Assembly (NCBI RefSeq): GCF_010015445.1
Contig: NC_053120.1
Span: 16,865,097-16,929,096 of the forward strand
DNA from: Perca fluviatilis
Taxonomy: Eukaryota; Chordata; Actinopteri; Perciformes; Percidae
DNA: 64,000 nt
Reading direction: 5' to 3'
The notes under the pieces were generated by a model, which worked only from the letters and a program-made list of their open reading frames with translations, ran no database searches and had not been told where the DNA came from. Each line of letters starts with the position of its first letter. The stretch's first letter is position 1. A program made the position numbers and the translations under genes. Shown here piece by piece: positions 10,796 through 22,211 of the stretch.

Positions 10796-11491
10796 AGCCA
10801 TAGTAACTCAAACTCAGTACATAAAATTAAAGTCCTACAATTTGATCAATATCTAGTGGTTTAACATAAAACCAATTTAACCGCCTTATTCAATTCCACT
10901 TAAAAAGCTATCTCTGCTTAAACATTTCCTAGAATGTGCTTTTTCTTTTGTTTAATTTGCAATTGTAACTAAAATGAGGCTATTCATTGTCTAACATAAC
11001 AAGAGAATTATGAACAAATCTTGTTGCCTTAGTTAAGTTAAATGTTACATTTTACTGTAATTATATTGCAGATAGCTAGTTTATCTTTCTGGCATAATAC
11101 TATAACTATATTTACTTTGCGAGTTACCTGTTTATAGATCTAAATTATCAAGATAGGATTACTGATTTTCAAAATGTTTTTTATCCTGATGATCCATCAA
11201 ATATACTAGTGAATTAGTGAATCTATTTACAAATGGTTATGAAACTGTAAAAACACACCTCACTATATTGGCCCTTCAGATGCATCTCTAAATCTTCTTG
11301 CTCAGTTATTTCTTCGGATAGTTTTGTTTCATACCATTAGAAACTTGGTAATATAGGCTACTAACCATGCATGCAACATCTTCGTCATGTCAAACGCCTG
11401 TGCCTAATATCTTCATTACCTCATTCATCTAATATAACTATAAAACCAGACCTAGTAACCTTGCCAAAGGTTCGATTTGGGGATTACAGCT

Positions 11492-11690
11492 CCATTACAT
11501 TACATGTCATTTAGCGGACGCTTTTTCCAAAGTGACTCTTAATTGCTACATATGTCAGAGGTTGCACGCCTCTGGAGCAACTAGGGGTTAAGTGTCTTGC
11601 TCAGGGACACATTGGTTGATGTATCGCAGTGGGAGTTTAACCCAAAACTGTTGTGCTGGAAATGGGGTTTCCCATCTGGCCACATATTCC
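11492..11690 (-). mobile_element. tRNA-derived SINE, minus strand
   Basis: On the minus strand a B-box-like GGGTTAAACTCCC is followed by a conserved body (CACATTGGTTGATG region and CAAGACACTTAACCCCTAG) and ends in AAAAGCGTCCGCTAAATGAC then ATGTAATGTAATG. I recognise this as a SINE tail family very common in teleosts. The B box has lost the consensus CGA, and the A-box end is too degraded to delimit, so the copy is old. Transcription by RNA polymerase III is unlikely. Confidence 0.6.
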
Positions 11691-11759
11691 AAAATACGAA
11701 TAGGAAACATCATTTGAGGCTCAGAAAGGACACATCTCACTGACCATGTCTCGGCACCG

Positions 11760-12100
11760 GAGCCCTACAGTGCAGTTTGCTCTCCCTTTGCTTTACTCTC
11801 TGTACACTACTGACTGGGCCTCCAGTTCCCGTAAAGCTTATATCCAACAATGATGTGTCAGCTTACAGACATGATGTCAAGTAGCTGGCATCCTGGTGCA
11901 GCCACAACAACCTGTAACTAAATGCTCAGAAGACATTGGAGATGATTGTGGACTTCAGGAATAGCCCTCCCTGAGCACCCTCCATCTGCCCTTAAAGACA
12001 GGCAAAGGTTAGAAGATAATAACCCCATTCTACAAGTATCACACGTTCCACATTCCAGCACTCTTTAAATTTTCAGGAGTAACCTTCCAATACAGTAGCT
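11760..12100 (+). pseudogene. decayed LINE reverse transcriptase fragment, Rex1/CR1 type
   Basis: Translated pieces match the C-terminal part of a non-LTR retrotransposon reverse transcriptase: PLLYSLYTTDWAS (fingers/palm region before the catalytic motif), then NNDVSAYRHDVK, a stop, LASWCSHNNL, a stop, LNAQKTLEMIVDFRNSP, and a weaker FKFSGVTF. The FADD catalytic motif expected between the first two pieces is deleted, and at least two in-frame stops are present. The fragment is clearly dead. Family naming (Rex1 versus other CR1/L2-clade) rests on remembered motif wording. Confidence 0.7.
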
Positions 12101-13079
12101 TCCGTGGCAAAAGTTTGAGCTTAAAGTTCCAACGCACTAAAAGCATCTGACACACGCGCGTTTTGAAGTACACCCAATGTTTCAATATGCGCGACAAAAG
12201 CGTTGATCTACTTCTAGTCTGTTCGCTGTCTCACTGACCAGGTGTGAGAGCAGCATGATAGTTGTGTATGCATACGGACGGAGATCCGGCTCTACAAACA
12301 GCCTTCTATTTATTTTTTGTGATGGTGAAACAGAGGAGGATGTATATGATCGTGTGAATCAAGCTCATACTTCTGTGCACCTAAACCATTCCAAAATGTC
12401 ACGGCAACTGAGTGAAAGTTTCTCTTAAAAGCCCAGTAATCATTGTGATGGCATTTACAAATGAGCTGAAAAATGGGAAGGATTGATGCAGTGGAGGATG
12501 AGGAACAAGCACTATATCATACATATTTACAATAATTTTTAGTGACCTGCGCTGTCACACAAAAAAACCCTATCCGGCATCTGTTTTGTAAGTGCAGGGT
12601 CGGTTGCCTCTGGTCATGTATCCATAATCTGGACTATAAACTTGTTCTGTAGCTTATAGTCATTATAAAAAGTGAAAATGAATGAATGCAACTTAAATAT
12701 TTCTTAATATAAAAAATTAAATGTCCGTTATGGCACAAAAGTATAATGCCTCTACTGATGGGGGATCTGTAAAATACAAAACCTTTGCCTAAATAGCGAC
12801 CTTTTCTACAATACTGCTGGTTCTGTGGTGTTGGCGCTTAAAATCTGATGCCTGCAGTGCACCAGAGAAGCATCTAATGAGGCAGGTCAAATAAGGCAGG
12901 TCAAAAGAATTGCGTCAATTATCGCTTTCAGTGCATTTGGGCCTTGATTTACAGCATACAGCATATTTTTCTTTTGATAGAGAGCAAAAAATAAAAGGTA
13001 GGCTTTAATATATATAGCCTCTTTCATAATTATAACTTCTGTAATATATTTAAGTTTGGAAAAGTTGGGACCTTTACCT

Positions 13080-13300
13080 ATCATTTTTAATATTCTTGGC
13101 TCAGTAGTCACCACTGGGACACACATTCAAGAATACACAATATCCCAGGATCTGAAGTGGGATGCAAAAATCAACACCACTGCAAAAGGCTGAAAGAGCA
13201 TACTTCCTGCTTCTGGTAAGGTAAACGCAGGACATAGCCAGACTCAGCTGCATTATCCAGTTTGCTAAATCGATCATTGGTTGAAAGCTACCATATCTAT
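13080..13300 (+). pseudogene. second LINE fragment, post-catalytic region
   Basis: ILGSVVTTGTHI, then TISQDLKWDAKINTTAKG, reads as the segment downstream of the catalytic core in CR1/Rex1-type reverse transcriptases (the family usually has FLGT..ISQDLKW). It lies about 1 kb downstream of the 11760-12100 fragment on the same strand, with unrelated AT-rich sequence between. The two could be one element split by a later insertion or two separate insertions. Confidence 0.6.
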
Positions 13301-15551
13301 GTTTTCCCCTTCATTAACAAAGAACTGTATGTATATATATATATGACAGCCTTCTGCCACAAACGCCTTATAACCCCGCCCTGCTATTGCTTACAAAGAA
13401 ATCTGTATATTCTGTTTGATAAGATCATTACTTACTCCTAGCCCCGTGTTTTTTTTACACTCAGCCCAACCTAGTTTGATAAAAATGTAATATGTTTCAC
13501 ATGGATTAATCATGGTGCTGCATCTGTATCCTTCATAACTTGGGATGTTTAGGTTTAAACAAAACAAGCACGCTTCTAACGGTGTGTTCAGGTGTGCCTG
13601 GATATTACAGAACTATGGGTCTTCATGTTGAGGTAAATTTCACAAACAGAAAAGTGTTCTCAGTCATCCAGGTCAGAGGATGCCTTGAATTACTCAGCAA
13701 GAGCTAAATTGTCTTAAAATAACTGCAAAAAAAATCAGCAGTCCTCCATTTTAGTAAAAACATGACCAGTCAGGGTCAGTAAAATTGCCATTTCCATATT
13801 CCCTTGAATGCAGCAGTAGTGCAGGTGCAGATTGCAGTCCTCCCTCCCCCACCCAATATGTCTCAACTGACCTGGTTGTGACCTCTGAAGCAGAGAGGCC
13901 CAGAGGAACAGACAGTTTGGCATGAATTCAGTTTGAGGTTATTTCCAAACAAAACCTCATGTTATTTTATGCTATACATGTTCAATAAAGACTAATGCAT
14001 TAAATATGTATTAATTATAATTATATTTATAGTTATTTAAGAGATGATTAAGATATTTTGATACTTAAGTAATAGCTTACAACAGGCCATAGTATGTTGT
14101 GATAAAGGCACAACATATAGCAGGGCAGATAATGTTAGCCTAGCACAGACTTTTTGCACAGACTATTTTTTTACATAAAGCTAATGAAAAGGCACACAAT
14201 AACAAAACTAACTTTAACAATCGAGACAGAACTAGACAAGCAACTAACTGCTGGCGGCAGTGGTAGAAGAGCAAATCCTGTTTTCTGCTAGATTAAAATT
14301 GCTGTGTTTATCAATGAAGAAGTCTTTTAAGAGAGCATAGACAACAACTTCAATTCCTTTTAGTAAAGGGCTGTCTGATGGCAAAAATAAAGCGGGAAAA
14401 TATTCTAAATATATACATTATATAGATACTTCGCCAACCAACTCTGTTTCATGGCAGTGTGTGTCAGATGAACAGCTTCTGTCCGTTGTACCAGCTATCA
14501 GTTTGTGTAATGTTGTATCTCAAACTTGGAGTGATACTTGTTGTTCAAAGGAATTCTAATTATAGCTTTTGTATGTGGTTGTTATTATATCCCTGTTATG
14601 AACCAGAACAAATCAGTTTGCTTGATTTGAGCAACCTTTTATAATATGGTTTTGATATTTTAGTTATGCCACCTCATTGCTGGACTACCATACCTGATAT
14701 TCAAGCTCATTTGAAGGTTTGGTGCAGTTCAGCTTTATTGCTTTGCCAACCATTCTCCTCTTTTTTTCTCACCATGGATAATTCTGATGTTGCTTCAGAT
14801 CTGCATCTTATCCATACATTTTATTTACATATAGATAATATAGTATAAGCTAACAATGATGAATATATTGTTACTTTTGTAATTAACTTTAAAAAGCTGT
14901 AAGGCCTAAAAGGGAACTATGAATACAATTCTGAAAAACTTTCAGCTCATGTATTAATAACAATACTCCAAACCATATAATTTCTATGGTCCAGACTGCT
15001 TAAAGCTGCCTACACATAAAAGCCAGCAAAATCGCTCTGCACGGACCAATCCTTTGAGAGCAGTGTCGCTAACTATGGCGGCCTACCCCTGGCATCATGC
15101 ACCTCTCAGAATTGCCGAATTGCTTGCTTGCTCTCAGACACAATTACATTTTTTCACTCCAAATCCTAAATCAAACAGGACATCTTAAAGGCCCCTTTCA
15201 GTGTATTTTGACATATTTATGGTATTTCATATTTTTCTGAGTCATTTTCATGACAATTTTGAGTAACAAGTGAGAGACAGTTTCGGTGTTGTTCTAATAA
15301 TTGTCTCATTTGTGGTCTGATAAACACTGACTATCAAATTGGAAGTTTATAATATATTATAGAAGAGTTTAGACCAAAGATTGGCGAAGTAGACACAACT
15401 GTTTTAGATCATTGCAGTTTCAGCAGTCTAAACTGGCTCGTCTCCAGCTGGACAACAAACCGGCTAATGGTGTTGCTGCGACTCAGCTGGTCAAGTCTCC
15501 AGAGGCTGGTTTTAAAATGTTAGAGACGTCTTCTGTTTCAACAGAAGTCAG
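13301..15551. other. noncoding stretch, no gene seen
   Basis: Contains a short (TA)n at 13328-13343 and AT-rich sequence. A 94-codon frame at 15412-15696 runs into the duplicated block and has no recognisable domain; its TCAGCTGG-type repeats suggest a repeat fragment. Confidence 0.5.
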
Positions 15552-16784
15552 CTGGTCGAGTGAGCTTACAAACTATAGAAATAAAATGATCCATAATGCA
15601 TTTATTTCTGTTACAAACTCTCAGCTGGTGGAAATGGCAGTTTTAGACGGTGGCTCAACGAGCGCTGCAACCAGGGTTTGTGGTGGAGCGTGTTAGAGAG
15701 AGATTGAAGAGAGGGAGCTGCGTTAGAACAAATTTGAGAATCAGAGAACTACAATATATGAAATATATTTTGATGAATGTTATGAACATGTAAGATAAAA
15801 ATATGTATAATAATTATTATTAATTAATTTAGTATTTATGGGGAGAAAAATGTATTAATTTAGTATAAAAACAACCCAATAATAATGAAGAAATTAATTT
15901 CAAATAATGCCAAATATTTGTCTGCTTATATGCTAAAAACTTTCAGGGTTTGTAGCGTATGGTTTAAATTGTAGTCTTAAATTGAGCTAATGTTACCACA
16001 TTTAAAAGAAAACACTGTTACACACAATCTGTCATGTTCAAGTCCCCATCCTGACCACGCCCATCCCCCACTCTGGCCATGCCTTTACCATGTGGCGAAC
16101 ATGAGGTGTGTTTAGGGTCCCCTGCGTGTCCAGGCCCTCCCCTTTCATTAGGTGAGTTTGCAGGGCTCAAGAGTGCGACCAATTTGGTCGCAAATGCGAC
16201 CAAAATTTGTAAGGGTGCGACTAAGATTTTTCCTAGGTCGCACCGGTGCACCCCACGTCCCCGTGATCCGCTCGCCTCTCCACTAACGCGGATGTAGTTT
16301 CTATTGATATGGTTTAATGTTGCGGTACGACCCGTTCCTTCTGGAAAGCCGTGCCTGTGTTTGATCTCCTCCGTGCAGCCCCCCATTCACTCACACAACG
16401 GCCGCTTCACCTGCAACATGGAGAGACACCGCCGCTGGTCCAAACTCCCGACATTTGTCTACAGTTTTAATTGTTATTAACACAGCTTTATATTGTTAAG
16501 TATGAGAGGGAAACCTGTATTGAACAAGTGTTTCCGCTGGTAACTCTCTGTTACTGCGGTCACCACGGCAAAAACATTAGAAGTTATTAAATGCAGCTAA
16601 CTTCAGTTGGTTGAGTAATAGCGTAAGACGGAGCCTGCTGGATCATAAAAAATGCAGGACCAGTGACGATCATAGACATTTCATAGCCTACACAAGACGG
16701 GTGTAACTGCTAATGAGTCAGCCGTCCACTCTCGAGTAGCCGAAGCATACGCTTAGTCCTTCGCACTCCCTCGGTCTTCGGTCG

Positions 16785-16933
16785 TTTTTTTTTTTTTTTT
16801 AAAGATTTCGGCCTTTATTTTGATAGGACAGCTGAAGACATGAAAGGGGAGAGAGAGAGGGGGATGACATGTAGGAAAGGGCCGCAGGTCGGAGTCAAAC
16901 CTCTATATTTACCAACTGAGCTATCCGGGCGCC
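16785..16933 (-). mobile_element. tRNA-derived SINE nested in hAT-like element, copy 1
   Basis: Read on the minus strand it starts GGCGCCCGGATAGCTCAG with a clear A box (ATAGCTCAGTTGGTAAA). A B-box remnant GGTTTGACTCC follows after an internal deletion, then a body with CATGTCATCCCCC and CATGTCTTCAGCTGTCC, and a poly-A tail (T run at 16785-16800 on the plus strand). It belongs to the same general SINE type as the copy at 39783. Confidence 0.8.
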
Positions 16934-16984
16934 TCTCTCTCTTTAATCAGTCTGTTATTGTTGTTGAAAGCTTATGAAGGAGCT

Positions 16985-16991
16985 TTATATA

Positions 16992-17076
<85 letters not shown>
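16985..17076. repeat. (TA)n tract, copy 1
   Basis: About 45 AT dinucleotides with one early TTTA interruption, self-complementary and prone to replication and assembly errors. The counterpart in copy 2 is 23679-23761. Confidence 0.95.
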
Positions 17077-17078
<2 letters not shown>

Positions 17079-17906
17079 TAGGCTATTTATTTTAGATAAC
17101 TTCCATTTACATGTGTTGCAGCTGTATATTTTCAAACTGGTAAAGGAAACCCTGTCTTTTGCATTTTATTTTAATCACAATCTGTTTTAATAAAAGAGCT
17201 TGTGAAAAGTGGCTTTGACTTAAAACTGAACATTTAGCCCACTTTGTAAAAAAAAATGCAGAGCTATATATCGTATCGCCATTCAGCATTACGGCGATGC
17301 GAGGAAAAATTTTGGGTGCAAGTGCAATGCAAGTGAAAAAAAGTTAGGTGCAACCGAGGCAAAAAGTTAGTGTGGAGCTCTGGTTTGGCGTGGTGTGAAC
17401 TCAAATATCTACTGAACGGATAAGAGCACGCTGACATGCACAAGCATCTATACAGATATTTTGATGAATGTTATGAACATATAAGATAAGAATATTTATT
17501 ATAATTATTATTAATTTTTGCTAATGAGGAAAAATGTATCCATTTAGTATGTACACTTGTCATTGGCTTAATTTTGAGGAAAAAAAACTAACTAATAATA
17601 AATTAAAAATTAAAAAATAATTATTTTTATTTCAAGTTAAGCCCAAAAGCATTCGCCTGCTTATATGCTGAAAGGTTTCAGGGTTCTTTTGGTTTCGGAT
17701 TGTCTCAAATTGAGCTACTGACGCGCTTAAAAGAAAACACTGTTACACACGCATGTCATGTTCAAGTCCCCATCCCGACCACGCCATCTCCACTCTGGCC
17801 ATGTGGCCAGTGTGTATACCGGAGTCCCATGGTGTCCAGCCCCTCCGTGCAAGCTGTGAACTCTAAGGCCAGATCTTCACTGCATGGACGAGAGCAGGCT
17901 GGAATC

Positions 17907-17924
17907 ATGGATCAGGAAGAGATG
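17907..17924 (+). CDS. exon-like segment starting MDQEEM, copy 1
   Basis: An ATG opens six codons (MDQEEM) that end directly at a donor, GTGAGT (17925). The upstream sequence is GC-richer than its surroundings, as in a first exon with leader. Together with 18906-18960 it would give a phase-0 junction. The unit is too short for homology, and the evidence is only the start codon, the donor and the repetition of the arrangement in copy 2. It might be the first coding exon of a gene whose later exons are at 18906, 29031 and 32790. Confidence 0.3.
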
Positions 17925-18905
17925 GTGAGTCTAAAATTGATTTTACTGCCATTTAAACCGTTTACAATTCTGTTTAAAATAGATTTGTACTGTTTTCACA
18001 TGTAAAGCAACTCTTATAGATTAATTTGAAAGTAAAATGTTAGAAGGCTAACTTATATCTTGTCAGCCAAATAAGTTAATGCTAGCTAGTTTACTGGCAG
18101 CTAACATTACAGTTTATAAACCAACACCATCTTAGTTTACAGGAAATTGTGCCGTCCGTCGGGTCAAATGGAAACCTTAGTTTAGGCACAGTAGCAGGTG
18201 TAGTTCCCTCAGGACCAGGTCAGCCATTTAGTAACGTGACACATGCCGCGGACCTGTCGCCATTTTGCAACTTTTACCATAACGCGGTGTGTGTGTGTGT
18301 GTGTGTGGGGGTTTAAACAAAAGTATAAATCAAGAGAGATGGCTGCAGTAATGTTAAATGCACTGATACTGAGCTGAAATGAAGTGTGACTGCAACATGT
18401 GTCTTGCAGTCAGAATCAGATAGTGCTGGGTGGGGTGGGTGGGGGTGTTGAGTGAGAGGGAGTGGTGACTACAGAAGGAGAGGTGGCTGGGGAACTATTT
18501 TTCTCCAGAGGAAATAAATAAATATGTTGTTATACTTAAAGATTTTCATAAAAAACATCCTATCAGGTTTTCTCGACTAATATTTGACAGTTTTGTGGTG
18601 TTGGTTGTTTTATTTTATTTTATTGTAATCTGTATATTTATTTGACACATTGAGCATTAGTATGGCTTAAGAAATCTGTATAATGTTGAAAGCCCCTTTA
18701 GACTCAAAGTTTTCATTATTTCATCTGACACAATTGAAAAAATATAAAATTTTGTACCTATTAATTTATCGGAACAATATATGGACATACAGTGTTATAC
18801 TACCTCTGACGGTGCATGTGACACGTACTGCCTAATCTACTGTTAATAAACTGGAGAAATGCAGCTAAAATGTGTGACTAATATGATATATGATATGACT
18901 TGCAG

Positions 18906-18960
18906 GAAGAAGATTTGACAACCATTCATGGTCACCGTGACAGCCCTTTAAATTCTTCAG
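18906..18960 (+). CDS. exon-like segment 2, copy 1
   Basis: A 55-nt open segment is bounded by an acceptor (ACTTGCAG ending 18905) and a donor (GTCAGT at 18961). Joined in phase 0 to the MDQEEM segment it reads EEDLTTIHGHRDSPLNSS plus one base. It is an acidic, serine-containing peptide without a known domain. In copy 2 the corresponding acceptor AG is lost (CCGGGAAGGG in place of GCAGGAAGAA). Confidence 0.3.
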
Positions 18961-19616
18961 GTCAGTAAAGTGATAATTATGACAACTCATAATAATGAAT
19001 TTGCACTTAATGATCTCTTTTGGTCATTTTGCTGGTACACATTAAATGTCTGCTATAGAATGTTTGTTTGGAAATATTGTCATGGAAATCAGTGTTGGTT
19101 TGGTGCATGAGACTCAGAAAGTGGATGTGTTGCATGGCAAAGGCTCGACTTGTAATGAAAGTATTCCACCTGCAGTTTTGTTGATAAATCCAACTTTCTG
19201 AGTCTCATGCAGGGTTATCTCTGCCATTATAGAGCTTAGGGCAGCGCCAAAGCTGATAAACATAAAAAAACAATTTGGACATCATCTGGACTCCTAACAT
19301 AGACTGTATAGAAGCCGATGAACAGGAGGGGCTCCTGCTTGTTGTCTTCTGGACACATGCTGTAAGATGGACACAAACAGTGTCCCAACCACACACACAC
19401 ACCATGCATGCTGCACACGCAGTCTTCTAGTATAGCCTACACATTAGATAGTGTGTGGTGGAAAAAGAGAGGGACTTGTGTTTGTCTGTGAGTATGAAGT
19501 TAATAATCATTTGCTTAATAGATGTGAATGTAGAATTTTAGTCTGTGTACAGCATATCTGTTGGTAATTGCTATAACTCCTCAAGACCAAACCCCTTTAG
19601 TCGCGCTTTGTGTCTG

Positions 19617-19625
19617 TTTTTTTCC

Positions 19626-19663
<38 letters not shown>

Positions 19664-19683
19664 GCTTTTGTTTTTTTTTTTGT
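19617..19683. repeat. poly-T/C homopolymer region
   Basis: T8-C5-T runs totalling more than 50 T residues. Copy 2 has unrelated mixed sequence here (26357-26430). Such runs are frequent places of assembly or sequencing error. Confidence 0.9.
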
Positions 19684-20089
19684 TCTTCTTGTTGAAGGAA
19701 ACCGTTGCAGCCGCCGCACAGAGCTAGTGACAACTTTTAGCTAAGATTCACTCACCAACCCTGGGCTGACCTTTAGAGGTACAAGCTATTCTCATTTTAG
19801 TGACAAGCTCCTCCAAGTTTTGCTTCTAATGATCCTTCCCTAGCTGCAACCAACAACAACTCGGTGCTAAGCTTTGGCAAAATAACTGTTTAATGACATC
19901 ACCAATATGCAAATGAATGTGACGTCATTGCACCTAGCGTTCTGAAATCTCAGGGAAAAACCCTGTCATGCACTGTCACACATCAAACAATGCAATGTAT
20001 GAAACATCCTCAACATTCTATGGCTGCCATCTTATAGTTTACCAAAATGAGATACCCCTGATGCTCTATAACGCTTCAATTGATCTATT

Positions 20090-20890
20090 TAAGTTCTGTT
20101 GTAAACATATTTATCTCCTATCATATCTTTTACTAATGACTATAACCCCATTAACACTCTCTGACAGTGCCTTGAAGAAATAGATACTTGATGTCACAGA
20201 ACTCTCCAGCTTAACAAAAATAAAACTGAGGTGGTAGTTTTGGAAATGAGGAGGAAAGATGCAAACTTTCTACCTTGCTTGAAAAGGAAGGGCTTAAAAG
20301 CAAAGAAAGTGGTAAAGACCCACTTTTTGTCCTTATAGATAATGATCTAAATTTTAGCAGTCACATTAAAACAGTTATAAAATCATTATAACCTTTCATC
20401 TTAAAAAATATCAATAAACTAAAAGAATATATTTCAAAGGAGGATCTTGAAAAATCATAACATGCTTTCATTTCTAGTGGGATTGATTATTGCAATGTGC
20501 TGGACTCCTTAAAAAGACTTTTAAACCACTCCAAATGGTACAGAATAGTGCACAGGATCCTTACTAAAACAAAAAAAAGATCATAATTACGTCAGTCTTA
20601 AAGTCCTACACTGGCTCCCAATTTAATACAGAATGGATCCTAAGGCACTTCTGTTAGTTTTTTAAGCAACTAAAGGATGGGACCAAACTACCTGCATGAC
20701 ATATTCCAACAACATTCTCAACCAAGACACCTTAGATTAAAACATTAGCAACTACTACTGAAACCTACTGGTCAGAAGAAAACAGGGGAAGCAGCTTTTA
20801 ACCACTATGGTGTCTATCTTTGGACCAGCTTCCAGAGAACATAAAAATCTGAACTTGAAATTGAGATTTTCACTCATAGAAAAACATTTT
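20090..20890 (+). pseudogene. L2-type LINE reverse transcriptase remnant, copy 1
   Basis: Pieces in shifting frames recall the 3' half of an L2 ORF2: TNDYNPI, SDSALK, then SQNFLQLNK-like and KTEVVVF (palm after the catalytic site), KNLGVLIDNDLNFSSHIKT, then AFISSGIDYCNVLDS and ILTKT, LKSYTGSQF and a final GEAAFNHYG-like block. Several frameshifts and stops break it, and the catalytic FADD/YADD motif is not visible. It ends at the hairpin at 20920. The same remnant recurs in copy 2. Confidence 0.75.
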
Positions 20891-20919
20891 CACAACCGTG
20901 ATCTGAATGTAATAACACT

Positions 20920-21103
20920 AATTCACAAATGTGTAGATTTATTTTACCATAGATACAATGACAGTAGCACATTTGTAATGCAACGCTTACTGATTTTTGT
21001 ATATATATTATTATTTATATTAAATAATGATGGGTAAATGTTGCATTACAAGCTTGCAGCTATCATTGTATCTGTAAAAATCAATCTACACATTTGTGAA
21101 ATT
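20920..21103. repeat. ~65-bp-arm imperfect inverted repeat, copy 1
   Basis: Left arm 20920-20984 starts AATTCACAAATGTGTAGAT and ends TTTGTAATGCAAC. Right arm 21040-21103 is its reverse complement with a few changes (GTTGCATTACA ... CATTTGTGAAATT). A 55-nt AT-rich loop lies between. It is a foldback MITE or a palindromic 3' tail fused to the L2 remnant. Confidence 0.85.
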
Positions 21104-21357
21104 CTTTGTGTGAATATTTTTCAATAGGTGGAAAAGTTTCTCTCATGCTTTGCACCATATTTACCTTCAGTCATAATTCACTACAGCAAGGCAGAAATAT
21201 TAGCTATTTGTTTACAATGTTGTTTTCCCTGTGTATGTATTTTAATGTGGAAATGTAAACAGTCCAACAGCTACCTGTAATGACTGCCTATAACTGCACC
21301 CTCAGTAATAATGTGATCATCAGCTACAAGTTTGAGAAATGTTCAGTAGCATCATAA

Positions 21358-21545
21358 TTGAATTCAATTTTATTTATAAGTATCAAATCATAACAAGAGT
21401 TATCTTTTAGACACCTTTACAGATAGAGTAGATATAGACTACACCTATAATTTACAAAGCCCCAAAAATTCCCCAAGAGCGCAAGCAGTTCGACAGTGGC
21501 TAAGAAAAATTCCTCTTTAGGAAGAAAACCCCGGACAGCACCATA
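21358..21545. repeat. teleost dispersed repeat, copy 1
   Basis: Starts TTGAATTCAATTTTATTTAT and continues through GAGTTATCT, CTTTACAGATAGAGTAGAT and GAAGAAAACCCCGGACAG. I recall this as a very widespread fish repeat, though I cannot assign a family with confidence. Confidence 0.55.
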
Positions 21546-21711
21546 AGAAGAGCTGTAGCTAGTAACATTAGCATTATGTTTTATTATGCTTAGCAACTGT
21601 AATCATTCAGTCACAGCATCTCTGCCATAGGCCCCTCACACATGTTATCGGTTCATTATGGCTGCTGCTTAAACTCGCTGTAAGTCAACTAGCCTGCAAC
21701 ACACAAATCAA

Positions 21712-22211
21712 NNNNNNNNNNNNNNNNNNNNNNNNNNNNNNNNNNNNNNNNNNNNNNNNNNNNNNNNNNNNNNNNNNNNNNNNNNNNNNNNNNNNNNNNN
21801 NNNNNNNNNNNNNNNNNNNNNNNNNNNNNNNNNNNNNNNNNNNNNNNNNNNNNNNNNNNNNNNNNNNNNNNNNNNNNNNNNNNNNNNNNNNNNNNNNNNN
21901 NNNNNNNNNNNNNNNNNNNNNNNNNNNNNNNNNNNNNNNNNNNNNNNNNNNNNNNNNNNNNNNNNNNNNNNNNNNNNNNNNNNNNNNNNNNNNNNNNNNN
22001 NNNNNNNNNNNNNNNNNNNNNNNNNNNNNNNNNNNNNNNNNNNNNNNNNNNNNNNNNNNNNNNNNNNNNNNNNNNNNNNNNNNNNNNNNNNNNNNNNNNN
22101 NNNNNNNNNNNNNNNNNNNNNNNNNNNNNNNNNNNNNNNNNNNNNNNNNNNNNNNNNNNNNNNNNNNNNNNNNNNNNNNNNNNNNNNNNNNNNNNNNNNN
22201 NNNNNNNNNNN
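21712..22211. other. assembly gap, 500 N
   Basis: Exactly 500 undetermined bases. A round number suggests a placeholder, not a measured distance. Confidence 0.99.

Larger units (their letters stand above)
16161..17382. mobile_element. non-autonomous hAT-like element, copy 1
   Basis: Ends are CAGGGCTC at 16161 and GAGCTCTG at 17375-17382, an imperfect 8-bp terminal inverted repeat of hAT type (CAGRGCTC). Next to the left end are GTGCGACC repeats, and next to the right end GGTGCAA repeats, resembling subterminal binding-site arrays. The flanks (TGAGTTTG and GTTTGGCG) do not give a clean 8-bp duplication. No transposase is encoded. A minus-strand SINE and a long (TA)n tract are nested inside. 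Confidence 0.5.
15552..21711. repeat. copy 1 of ~6.2-kb direct duplication (left of gap)
   Basis: From CTGGTCGAGTGAG at 15552 to ACAAATCAA at 21711 the sequence matches 22212-28433 in the same orientation and order: hAT-like element with nested SINE and (TA)n tract, exon-like segments, L2 remnant, hairpin, dispersed repeat. It ends exactly at the N run. Local differences from copy 2 are mostly one- to few-base insertions or deletions, plus two larger mismatches (poly-T at 19617-19683 here, and the G-rich stretch in the other copy). See copy 2 for the interpretation. Confidence 0.93.

Noticed and set aside
12121..12610. Possible gene fragment in CpG-containing sequence
   Set aside because: No frame of useful length and no recognisable motif on either strand.
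16018..16386. 122-codon minus-strand frame
   Set aside because: Spans the flank and end of the hAT-like element and is broken in copy 2.
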